This document shows, one piece after another, positions 35,845 to 46,017 of a stretch of DNA of 64,000 bases. The DNA is taken from positions 32,345,275-32,409,274 of the forward strand of contig JALGPY010000009.1 in NCBI GenBank assembly GCA_023055425.1, in the 5' to 3' direction. The translations under genes were made by a program, and so were the position numbers. This stretch comes from Linanthus parryae (lineage: Eukaryota; Streptophyta; Magnoliopsida; Ericales; Polemoniaceae). The notes beneath the pieces were generated by a model. It ran no database searches and was not told the DNA's origin. It saw nothing but the letters and a program-made list of their open reading frames with translations. Numbering within the stretch: position 1 is the stretch's first letter; each line of letters starts with the position of its first letter.

Positions 35845-37587
35845 TTACTTTGCTAACATTACTTTATTGAAATCCTGAAGATCACGGAAATCAAGACCCC
35901 CTTGTTCTCGTTCCTTCTTAATTTTCTCCCATGCAACCCACGAAATTTTCTTCTTTTTTTCATCACCTCCCCACCAAAATTGTCTAGTAACTCGTTCAAG
36001 GTCCTGACAAGTTTTAGTAGGCAAAAGAAAACAACTCATCGTATAAATAGGGATAGCTTGTAAAACTGACTTGACTAGTACCTCTTTCCCAACAGCTGAT
36101 AGAGAATTGCCTTTCCATCCCTTTGTCTTCTTATAGACCCTTTCAACTAGCGGGCTAAAAGTCGCGGTTCGGCTTCTACCCACCTGCGTAGGGAGAACCA
36201 AATAACTGTCATGCTGGGTTTCGAGTTGAACCCCGCAGAGAGCACTAAGGGCTGCCCGGTCCTCCATTGAAACATTATCTGAGAAAATAACAGACGATTT
36301 CTGAAGATTAAGCATTTGACCCGAAGCAGCTTCATAGTCACGTAAAATATTCTTCAAAAACCCAATTTCTTCAGTCGTAGCTTTTGTGAAAAGTAAACTG
36401 TCGTCTGCAAAGAAAAGATGAGAAACTTTGGGACCGCCGCGAGACGCGCACATTCCTGTTAAATTTCCATCCTGCCTTAGTCTTTGCGATAAAGTTTCAC
36501 TAACGAGAAGAAACAAATAAGGGGATAAAGGGCATCCCTGACGTAAACCCCTTTCTTGCGTTATAAGGCCCTTCACTTCTCCATTCACAATCAAACTATA
36601 TGTCACTGTTGAAACACAACTCATTACCGAACTGATCCAGCGATTTCCAAACCCCATCCTAACCATAACAGACCGCAGAAAATCCAACTCCACCCTATCG
36701 TAAGCTTTACTCATATCCGCCTTCATAGCAAGAAAACCCTTTTTACCCTTCTTCCTGTTTTTCATGGAGTGCAGTAACTGAAAAGCAACAAGAATATTGT
36801 CTGAAATCAGTTGACCCGGGACAAAAGCTGATTGATTTTCAGAAATAATAATATCAAGAACAGTCTTTAACCTGTTTGCCATTGCCTTCGTGATTATCTT
36901 GTAAACATTTGAACATAAACTGATAGGGCGTAAATCAGTAGATTTTCTGACCTGTTTAATCTTCGGAATGAGAGCAATGAGGGTATGATTAAAAACCGGT
37001 ATGTCACAGTCATTGTTGAGAAAATTTAAGCATAATTCCTCAACCTCACCCCCTAAGATTGGCCAAAATTGCTGGAAAAAACATGCCGGAAAACCATCCG
37101 ACCCAGGTGCTTTCACCGGTGCTAATTGGCGGAGAGCTGTCCGAACATCATTCGGGATATAAGGCTGCCCAAGGGCCGTGCTTTGCTCTAACGATACTAA
37201 ATTTTCAATCTTGTTTAGCATCGGTTCCATCTGTGCCTTTTTCGGGTCAGTGGATGTGAATCTTGTTTTGAAGTAGTCCTCCAACATGGCTGCAACCCGT
37301 TCCTTATCAGTGACCCATGTTCCTTGTTCATCTTCCAAGCCATTGATGCGATTCCTGTTTCGTCTAATCGAGGCTTTCTGATGAAAAAAGCCTGTATTCC
37401 TGTCTCCTTTCCTCATCCACATCTCTCTACTGCACTGTCTCCACATGTCTTCCTCCATCAACAAAGTTTGAAGAATTGACTGACGAATGGTTCGCGACTC
37501 CGCAGTGGCCGCGGCAGTTTGAACACCCTCGGCTAGAATAGCTAACCGACTTCTCAATCTTCTAAGCTTTTTTTTTAACACAACCAA
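35845..37587 (-). pseudogene. LINE ORF2 reverse transcriptase (long open frame)
   Basis: 580 residues, the longest open frame in the window. Order: LINE linker (FFHQKASIRRNRNRI, GLEDEQGTWV), APGSDGFPACFFQQFW, LIALIPKI, RPISLCSNVYKIITKAMANR, SAFVPGQLISDNIL, MKADMSKAYDRVEL with the first catalytic Asp, GLRQGCPLSPYLF, and the catalytic FFADDSLLF. It then runs into WWGGDEKKKKISW, the normal RT end. The N-terminal junction with the endonuclease is broken at a run of ten A (37568-37577), where a single-base slip would restore or destroy the frame. Confidence 0.9.
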
Positions 37588-38458
37588 AAACGTCCCTGTT
37601 CCATTCCGTCAGGGATGTGGCCGTCCTCTTCAGTTTCCCATCAACATTCTCAACCGAAGCCTTCCAATTTTCTTCAACAAAGCTAGCACACCGGTGATCT
37701 TGCAGCCACATGTTTTCGAACTGAAAACGCCTTTTAACTCCTATATTTCTCAAAACACTAGATGGCCATTGTATCAGAAGTGGGACATGATCCGAAACCT
37801 CAGCTACAAGATGATCCACCTTGCCCCAACCGAAGATATCGATCCAATTATCTGTAACAGGACATCTATCCAATCTCTCCCTGATTGTCGCTTCGTCACT
37901 TTGATTGTTTGTCCAAGTGAAACGAACACCTGAAAAACCCAGATCCCTAAGCTGTAGGCGATTAATAACACTGCAAAAACCTTCTATCTGATTGAAGGAG
38001 ACTGTTCTTCCTCCCTCCTTTTCAGAAATAGACGTAAAGGCGTTAAAATCTCCAACTACACACCAAGGTTGGTCATCTGGACGTAAACGAGTTAGCAGGG
38101 TCCAAGAATTATGCCTCTGATTTCTATCGGGATCACCATAGAAACCCGTTAGATAACCGTGTCTATTCTCGCTAATAATTGTGAAAAAACCATGAATGTA
38201 AAACCTGGATTTTTTGGATAATGAGAAACTGACCCCTTCATCCCACATCAAAGCTAAACCACCCCTGCGGTTTTCGCAATCCTGAAAGATACCATTCCGA
38301 AAACCGAGTCTGTCACGTATCCGAATCATCTTTGTTGCATACTGCTTTGTCTCCATTAAGAAGACAATATTGGGCTTCTGTCTCCTCACAAGATCGCAAA
38401 GAGAGATAACGCTACAGGGGTTCCCAAGCCCCAGTACGTTCCAGCTCAAGAGACTCAT
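37562..38458 (-). pseudogene. LINE ORF2 endonuclease (APE type)
   Basis: 298 residues starting MSLLSWNVLGLGNP. Conserved positions of the APE-type endonuclease are visible: SWN (Asn), FLMETK (Glu), GFYGDP, VGDFNAF (Asp and Asn), FTWTN, RERLDRC and VSDHVPLL (Asp and His). It nicks target DNA to prime reverse transcription. The start codon overlaps the ORF1 stop as ATGA (38455-38458). The frame runs out at the A10 tract before RT. Confidence 0.88.
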
Positions 38459-39600
38459 TGCGTCTGGCTGGGCTGCTCAACAGCCTCAGCCAATAATGGT
38501 TTTGGGTTCTTTAAGGCTCCCCCATCCTGTGTCGGAATCCGCACCGCAGAAACCTGAGGAACTGAAATAGTGTTGGTTGGAGGATCTTCTTTCTGGCGCG
38601 TTGTAGGGTTCTTGTGTGCAACATGAGTTGCTTGGATACTCTTGCGGCTCTCCGTGTTACTACCCCGTTCCACATCTATGGAGTTTGATCTTCCTCCTCT
38701 TACCCTCCCTCTTCCTCCACCACGACCCCCCTGTGTGGTTCCACTTTGACCCCTGCTGCCAATCCCACTGCCCAATGCTCCACCCGAAATTTGCTGATTA
38801 TTCTTCGTCTTCGTCTTCGGATTTGGACTGATATTAATGTCGCTTATCTTCCTTTTCGATCCAGTAGCCCCCTGAACCAAAGAAATGGTGATTCCTTTCC
38901 CTTTCTCTCGCGATTTAAAGCGGTCTGCTTTGTCTTCATTGGCGAGTGGATTGTCAAACAAGGTAACATCATCTTGGTCTTTAACAGTTGGTGAAACTGC
39001 TTGATGGCTTCCTTTGTCACTGTTGCTATTTTCAAAGTTGTAACCCGAGACCATGTCCACGTCTATTCCTGCTTCCATGTTGTGCTATGTTCCCCTCTTT
39101 TCTTGTTCCATAGAGACCCTTGTGTTCGGGTTTGTCACACCCTCGCCATCCACTGGGTTAGCCTGGTCTTCGTTGAAGACGTCGAAAAGCCGCTTCTTTG
39201 GAGGCGGCCTAAATAGCATCCAGTCTCCAAAACCAGGTTGAGCTTGAGCTTTTTCAACATCATTAAGTGCTAGACAATCTTTTCCGTAGTGGGTTATTCT
39301 TCCACACCATTGACAGAGGCTTGGGATGCGTTCATACTTGTAATCTAGGCAAATCTTCTTACCAAGAACTTCAATGTATCGACCTCGACGCAAGGGTTTG
39401 TTGACATCCAGCCTAACCCTTGCCCTCATGTAATCTGCCCCTGGACCCAAGGAAATCTTATTATCTGTGTTCAGAATCGGTCCCATGTTTTTGAGGATAT
39501 TGCGAAGATTGTCGTCAGTTTGGTGGTAGAGAGGTATGTTCTTCACTTGGACCCATGTATCAATAGTTTCAAAGGACGCTTCCTCCAAGTCCTTCGTCAA
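38455..39600 (-). pseudogene. LINE ORF1 (CCHC RNA-binding protein), one stop
   Basis: Two stretches in one frame: 39085-39600 and, after a TAG, 38455-39078. The first has WVQVKNIPLYHQTDDNLRN and RYIEVLGKKICLDYKYERIP, then CQWCGRITHYGKDC, an intact CX2CX4HX4C knuckle. The second is low-complexity, with a GGRGGGRGRVRGGR basic patch. ORF1 proteins coat LINE RNA. The N-terminal part (DUF4283-like) lies upstream at 39712-40008, separated by a frameshift. ORF1 ends with TGA overlapping the ORF2 ATG. Confidence 0.82.
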
Positions 39601-39711
39601 ATCCCAGTGTTTGAGAATGAGGGTATTCTCATCAAAAATCCATGGTCAACCTGAGTAAACCCACTCTCAAGCTTTGCTGTTTGGGAATTGGAACATGAAG
39701 ACGTTAGACCC

Positions 39712-40008
39712 CTATTCGTGAATACTGGTCTCTTCTCCTCCAACCCAGATTTTCTTGAAAAGGACCTTCATAGCCCATATGTTGAACCGTATAGGTAGAA
39801 GAAAACTGCCAATCAAGCATGGCCCTCGTGCTTTAATGGCGGCCAAACTATACTCCTGGTCGAAGACTTCAACTTCTTCTTCTTCCAGAGTGAGTATGCC
39901 GAAGTCTAGAGCTGAATGGAAGCCTGTCGTCATCTTCCCTAGTACGAGCAGAGTTAGCGTGAGAAAATTGTCATAGATCGCCGCGATAGAAACGAGTCGC
40001 CTGCGCAA
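39712..40008 (-). pseudogene. LINE ORF1 N-terminal part
   Basis: A 98-residue stretch with GSFLLPIRFNIWAMKVLFKKIWV, which fits the DUF4283-type N-terminal domain of plant LINE ORF1. The true start is probably MTTGFHSALDF, about 25 codons in. A frameshift near 39710 separates it from the knuckle half. Confidence 0.6.
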
Positions 40009-40303
40009 ACCCTAGTTCGCCTCACCGACCTTCGACTTAATCGGAGCCAAATAACCTAGCGAAAATACTGAAGAAAAACTTATTATATGTGTTAGAATAC
40101 TAAGAAATATGTCCGTATTTTAATTCCGAATGAATAATTAGTCTACGAATTATACACGTACGTTTTAAAAACTCGAATTATTCATATCTCGTATTTTTAA
40201 CCCGAATTTTACTAACGTACTTTTAATAAAAAATAGTATAGTACCCGTACGTACCGTACCACATTTTATTTCCTCACTGTATTTTACTAACTATGCTCCC
40301 ACT

Positions 40304-41170
40304 TGCCTCGAGAAGTCTGAAAATTATAATTATTTGATTCCATAATTAAATATTGTTTCAACTTTTCCAAAAGAAAATTTGAAAGATCACCAAAAAAGCA
40401 GAAATATTTTTTTGATCATAGTGTAAGAAAATTGGACGAAAATGGTGGCCAGAGGAGGGCAAAAGCACCGCCGCGCGTGGGCGCGCCTGCCTCTGCCACG
40501 TGCCAGCTCACGGATCAGTGCCACATCATCACTTGCTGAGTTGGACGCAACATGTCGCTCCAGTCAGTAACACGCAGACTGGCACGTCAGCAACATATTG
40601 ATTGTGCATGCCCCGTCATCATGCCAAGATGTTGTCCACGATACTAGCCATGTCAACGGTACGTCATCGGCCACGTAAGCAGCCAGCTGACTTGCCACGT
40701 CGCGTCAACTTCCATTTCGTCAGCCACGTCATATTCCAGCAGACGTGCCATGCCATGTCATCTGCCATGTCAGCCTTAGTGCCACATCAGCAGCCGCCGC
40801 CCACCTTTGGCGTGTCCAGCTGGTGGTGGCGTCGTTGTCGGCATGCTCCATTTTCGACAAACTCTACATCATCGTGCTCGGTTTTTGTCCTGATTCCAAC
40901 CATGTATTCAAATTTTGATTTTAACATGTTTGGAAAATCACTTTTTATTCTACAGATCTGGTTTCTACCTCGTAGTCCAGGCAGCATATCAAAACGACCA
41001 TAACTTTTAGCTCTTTATCAAAAAATTACAAACTTTATATATCTGGAATCCTCGCAGAAAATCTACGCGATGGTATATGATTTGCATACTGAAACTCGAG
41101 TCTCAAAAATCGAGGCAGCGGGTACAAGTACAAATTTTACCGGGTTTCAAGCCATGAAACACAAACGTAA
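40304..41170. other. CACGTCA-rich non-coding stretch
   Basis: 40490-40800 packs many variants of GCCACGTCAGC, for example GCCACGTGCC, GGCACGTCAGC, GCCACGTCATA and GCCATGTCAGCC. No credible gene. On the minus strand it would be the interior next to the primer-like site at 41171. Confidence 0.5.
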
Positions 41171-41570
41171 GGCTCTGTTACCATCGTTGGAATATTTCTT
41201 CTACGACAGTCAATCCTAGGAAGTTAATCATATAGCGATAGCGAATAAACTGGTTTACCTCTTGTAGTGTAATCTTCCGCATACGACATCCTGGACCTTT
41301 TGTTGCGCTTGTGATCACATGCTTTAAGATCCCATCAGTTAGTGCGAATCTCAAGGACGACACTATTTTTCAAACAATGTTCCTCATTTGGATAAATGTT
41401 GTAGAGACAACTAGGGTTCCTACGTATGTGCTTGCTGATTTATGTGAAGTTGTCTCTATTTATATACAAACTTATAACTAATTATAGCCTACCCCGTTAG
41501 AGTTTGATTCAATTATGAAGAAGCCCCCATGGGCGCTATATACAAATTTTCTAGCACTGGCAAACTGCAC
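41171..41570 (-). mobile_element. Possible small LTR with primer-like site
   Basis: The plus strand GGCTCTGTTACCA (41171-41183) is TGGTAACAGAGCC on the minus strand, one base away from the TGGTATCAGAGCC copia primer site. A minus-strand TATA box (TATATAAAT) near 41458-41466 lies about 100 nt inside a ~390-bp segment that could be a 5' LTR. Exact ends and any partner LTR were not found, so this is tentative. Confidence 0.35.
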
Positions 41571-42237
41571 AGTTGAGACGATTATCCTGCGAGAGTTTGC
41601 TTTGGATAAGTCATTATCGTAGGGGAAAAATAAGCCTTAAGGACATCGAGTCCATGCTCGAGATCGTCTCTGACATAATCATGAGATTCTCACTGCTCTG
41701 TAAGTTGTTTTTATGTATTAATTTATTTAACAGTTCCATATTTTTATTTCTGTCTATGTTCTCCTCTTCTTCCCATCTGTACGGTCTAGTTTCGATTGTT
41801 CTCTAACTAAGTTTCTTGGCAGATATTTGTTTCACATATAAGAACAGAGGAAGATTGTTGTGGGAAGACCAAGACAGTCCACATAAACATATTGCATTGG
41901 TGCTGCTGCAAACTTAATTGGATGCCCAAAGATTTGATCTTGTATTTCGATAAAGAAATGTTCATCAAATCTATGGAGTCCTTTGAATGGATAATGTTAC
42001 CAGAGCTTGAAACGGTAAGTACGGAAATAAAGTAGCGGGAGCAAAGATAAAAATGACACATCACCGTACTTTTTTCTTTGGGAAACAATCGAAGGGAAAA
42101 ATAGACTTTTGATCAAAGAGTTCGTGTGATTGTAAATTCTGTTCGTGGGATCATCAGCCCCAGATTTTTTTTGTCTCAAATTATATAGATCATCTCACTT
42201 GATGTATTATTTCAGTTAATAGCAAAAATTTATTTTG
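41571..42237. other. Unassigned stretch left of the MITE
   Basis: No gene recognised. Short exon-like pieces occur (for example one ending at GTAAGT near 42014), without a family match. Confidence 0.3.
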
Positions 42238-42731
42238 TTTATTTATCGGTTAATTGCATTTTACCCCCTTGCGGTTAAGAATTTGTGCGAAAAACCACCC
42301 TGAGGTTCAAATAAATATTGTCTCCTCGTGGTTTGGTCTTTGTGCATTTTCCTTTAAGTACAACTAAAAATACCAAAATAGCCTTGCATATATACATTAA
42401 CATGCTCATTTCCTCATCTTACTCTATCTCCCTACCTCTGTTCACTTTTCTTCTTCTCCTCCTCTCCCTCTGTCTCTCTCTCTCTCCCAGATCTGGTACT
42501 TTTTTTTAGCGATAATACTTGAGAACTTCATTGATGAAACAAAATCATACAAAGTTCACAACATCCGCAAAACCAAACAACTAATGCATCAAAACCTACC
42601 ATGCATCAAAACATCCAAGGACAGCAGAACACAAACTAGACAAAGAAAGTTAAAACTGATAACAGAGCTTGACCACATAAACCTCCAAAAACAAAGCATG
42701 GACGCAGATTATCAAATTCTTCTCCAAGCCT

Positions 42732-43004
42732 TCAGTTAGACTTCCCTTTCTTGGAACCAGACTTCTCCTTGAGGAAGCTAATAAGAGCCTCTGCATTTGG
42801 ATCCACCATTCGTCCATCAACAAGGATGAAACCATTATCCTTTGCTCTATACTCTGCTGCTAGGTCCTCTGCCTTCCTCTTTTCTTCGTCAAACCTTATC
42901 TGCATTTGCTTTCCCTCAATGTTGCTAGCCTCAAAAAAACAATCAACAGCTGCTGCAAAGTCTATCTTTCTGGGGTTCTCCTGCTTTGAATTGCTTGCCT
43001 GCAA
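42732..43004 (-). pseudogene. Unrecognised charged ORF in the LINE 3' region
   Basis: 90 residues (MQASNSKQENPRKIDFAAAV...), with a further in-frame basic stretch upstream to about 43100 (KKKSKATNSDPRKRKPRASS). It is Lys/Glu-rich with a predicted helix (MQIRFDEEKRKAEDLAAEYR) and ends LKEKSGSKKGKSN. It lies between the ORF2 end (43103) and the poly(A). It is not part of the usual LINE plan. It could be LINE-specific, captured host sequence or chance; I do not recognise it. Confidence 0.4.
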
Positions 43005-43102
43005 TGGTGCCTTGCCTTTATCCAGACTTGATGCTCTTGGCTTTCTCTTCCTTGGATCAGAATTTGTTGCTTTTGATTTCTTCTTTACCTCCAGGAACCC
43101 CC

Positions 43103-44127
43103 CTAATGTTGTGGAATATTAGGCTCAAAAGCATTAAGAATTTGTGAAGTTAGTGTAACATTTTGAAAGTACCAGTTGTCGACCAAGGGTGTAGTATTTT
43201 GGAAAAGTGCTGCATTTCTCGCTTTCCAAATAGCCCAGCATGCTATTAACCAAGGATTAAGTTTTTGTGACAAAAGTTTTGGTTTTCTAAGACATAATTT
43301 AAAACAGTTTTCAATAATTGTGGCAGGCTTGTGAATATTATGCTTTTGGAAAATGGTTTTGGAGAACATGTAGTAAATGAAGAGACGATCGATTGTTTCA
43401 ATTTCATGGTGACAAAAAGCACAAGAAACATTAAAACCAACCCCTCTATCTCTCAAGAGTTCTTTTGTTGGCAAGATATGAAGATCCATCTGCCAAGTAA
43501 ATAATCTTAATTTGAAAGATATCCTCATCTTCCAGAGATGCTTCCAATTGAGTTTAAGAGTTGTGGCATTGAAGGATTGAGGATGAGTTTTGAAGTTGGG
43601 TTTAGGAAGAGGGGAATATAAGTCGTTGTATAGGGATTTGACAAAGAATTGGTGATTTGTGGTAAGGGTCCATTGAGGGTTATTTGAATCAGAGTTGAGA
43701 GGGATGTTGACAATGAGGTTAACAAGCCATGTTGGGAAAGAATTAAAAAGAAATGTATGACTCCACCTCACCCCCCATCATCACTGTTTTCAGTTAGATC
43801 CTTGACCCATTTAATGGATAAATTTCCATTTAGAGATTCTTTGATTGATCCAGGAGGGACATCATGAATCCAGGGATGTTTGCTGATCGATATATGATGA
43901 CCATCGGCTAGTTTCCAAAGTAAGCAACAACTTAAATAGCTCTTACCTTTTACAATCGCCTTCCATGTTGGTGAAGCAGTAGGGGGAGCATTGTGAATAC
44001 AAAATGGATTCCTTTTACAATATTTTAAAATTAGATAATTTGGGAGGGAATGCTGGTTAGCAGTTAAGTGCCAAGTGTTTTTGAAAAAGAGGGCATAATT
44101 AAAAGCTTTGATATTTTTTGAAACCAA
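43103..44127 (-). pseudogene. Truncated LINE: RT C-terminus and zinc-binding domain
   Basis: 43768-44127 covers the end of RT (FFKNTWHLTANQHSL, KGKSYLSCCLLWKLADG). After a frameshift, 43103-43771 covers zf-RVT (FVKSLYNDLYSPLP, LWKMRISFKLRLFTWQM, LPTKELLRDRGV, CAFCHHEIETIDRLF) and ends CWAIWKARNAALFQNT...NIPQH. No RNase H follows, so this LINE is of a different subfamily from the one at 34315-40069. Confidence 0.8.
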
Positions 44128-44270
44128 GACCCCCTTTGTTTGTGTTTAGACAAATTTTGATCCAAGAGGCACAATGCAAAGATCTAACCGAGGGATTGCC
44201 TGTCCAGAAAAAATTGTTAAAGATGGTAGTGATAGTCTTGACTGTTTTAGGAGAAATTAGGAGAACTGAA

Positions 44271-45667
44271 TGTAGGGTTTTGATTCATGGATGCGCAACG
44301 GAAACAATAATTAACCATGCAAAACCCTCCAAGGATCACAAGTCAAGAGACATAACGATGGTAAAGGAAGAAATCAATAACACACCTTAGGGTTCTCCTT
44401 TCATGACTTCAAACGCGAATTGTGTCACGTTCTCTATAGTTGATCCACGCCTAGAGTTGATTTCTAGATCTCCCACTCCTTGGTGCTAGCCCGGAAAGAG
44501 GAAGAGGAAGAAGAATCACGCAAAACAAGACCAAACCAAGGAGGTTTGGCCTCCTTGGGGCCGACGGGGACGGGCGGCGGCGAGGGAGGGGCGGTCGGCT
44601 CCTTCCTTGCTTGTTGCTCTCTCCTTTTTTTCTCTCCCACTCTAGTTATGATCAATTATGAGCATAAGTTGTGGGAAGGAAGGAACGAAGGTCCTTTATA
44701 TAGTCCAACAACTCCTTGCCAACTACCTAAAGGACTTATTCTAGTCCTACTAGAATTCAATTTAGTCCCTTCCTTGCAAATTAGTCCCTACTAAGTTTGC
44801 AAGGTTTTGCAAAGTGATCCTTCTAATTAATTAATCCAACTAATTAATTCCCAAATCTAGTTCAACTCTATATAGCGTGTGACCCCATAGGTTCTATCTA
44901 GTTGGTAGCAACAATTTGCTAATATGGAGCGGTTTCTAGCAAAACATCCATTCTAGCCAACTAATAGAATAGTCATCTTGACAACCTTTGTACAAGTAAT
45001 TGTCTCATCCCTTTGTCCCTATATCCGGATTGGACATGAGACATAGTTTCTCGATCCATGGGAATAGCCTTATTCGTGCAAATAACATCTATATCCCACA
45101 TTGATTTATTTGAGTCTGGCCAGACATTCTATAAGCACTATCCCTCGACTGGCCTAGGATATTTGCTCCCGTTATCTGGGAGGGACAAATTCTATCTATG
45201 TCCACTAAGATCTCTAAGCTTTCTTCTTATTGTATCCAGTACACTCCTTTATAACTACTCAGTTACGGTGTAGCGTTTAACGCTACCAAAATCACAATAA
45301 TCCACAACTAGAATATCTAGTGACTTCAAGTCTAAGTATGACAATACAATTTCACCGCGAGAAGCGCTTGTGACTCAACATAACGTGTATGTAGACTTCT
45401 GGGAGATGGGTCAATCCAGTGCGCCATTAGCCCTAATGCACACCTATGTGTTGGATCATGATATCTCCATATCAATCCAACCCCATACTAGTCTATAGAT
45501 GATTGTCCCATTAATCATTATGCTGGACTAGGGATATTTAAGATAAACAACACAATTGTAAATCTAAGGACTTCATTATATTAAATATCCAATAAATAAT
45601 AAATAAATTTCTAGCCACAGATAAATTCATACTAAACTAGATTGCCTCTAGGGCATCTATTCCAACA
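44271..45667 (-). repeat. 3' LTR of element B
   Basis: TGTAGGG...CCAACA on the plus strand. It lacks 28 bp present at 52076-52104 in the partner LTR, with CATA at both edges of the deletion. Confidence 0.92.
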
Positions 45668-45681
45668 GTCTCCCCCTTGAA

Positions 45682-45981
45682 CTAGAGCCAATCTGGCGCA
45701 TCTCGTGTGCCCATACTCCTAGTGTGCCCTTCATGCTTCCACTGCGTGAGCGGCTTTGTAAGCGGGTCTGACAGATTCTCATCTGTAGGAATCTTCCATA
45801 TCCGAACGTCTCCTCTATCGATAATATCTCGAATCAGATGAAACTTCCTGAGCACGTGCTTGGATTTATGGTGTGACCTGGGTTCCTTCGATTGCGCGAT
45901 CGCCCCAGTGTTGTCACAGTACAACTCGACTGGATCCGCAATGCTAGGAACCACACCAAGTTCAGAAACAAACTTTCTCAT
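45682..45981 (-). pseudogene. Element B RNase H C-terminal half
   Basis: 99 residues in the same frame as the RT stretch, cut off from it by a TAA where TEAEYIAA should continue (near 46018). It holds ELYCDNTGAI, KHVLRKFHLIRD and LTKPLT, so the domain is otherwise intact. It ends three codons before the polypurine tract region, as in element A. Confidence 0.85.
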
Positions 45982-46017
45982 CCAAACAGCTTCCTTTGCT
46001 GCGCCATTTGCAGCAAT

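Larger units (their letters stand above)
34315..40069 (-). mobile_element. Full-length L1-type LINE with RNase H
   Basis: A 5.75-kb minus-strand element bounded by the 12-bp duplication GAAGAAAAACTT (34303-34314 and 40070-40081) and ending in a short poly(A) (T run 34313-34321 on the plus strand). It has a 5' untranslated part, ORF1 with a CCHC knuckle, ORF2 with endonuclease, RT, zinc-binding and RNase H domains. The duplication at both ends shows the 5' end is not truncated, which is unusual for LINEs. A handful of stops and shifts disable it. Confidence 0.9.
33643..40295. mobile_element. hAT-type non-autonomous DNA transposon carrying a LINE
   Basis: Inverted termini CATAGTTAGAAAATAC (33643) and, from the right, CATAGTTAGTAAAATAC, flanked by the exact 8-bp duplication CTCCCACT (33635-33642 and 40296-40303). 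An 8-bp duplication is the hAT hallmark. Both arms are rich in GTACGTACG and GTACGGTACG steps. Without the LINE and its duplicated site the element is about 0.9 kb with no transposase, so it depends on an autonomous relative. Confidence 0.82.
42500..44270 (-). mobile_element. 5'-truncated LINE, 3' portion
   Basis: A T8 run (42500-42507) on the plus strand is the poly(A) end. To the right come a ~600-bp 3' region, the zinc-binding domain and the RT C-terminus. The LINE continues at 52726 beyond Angela element B; the reading frame meets across the CTGAA site (…TNFLVYPFS then the following RT end). It differs from the LINE at 34315-40069. Confidence 0.8.
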
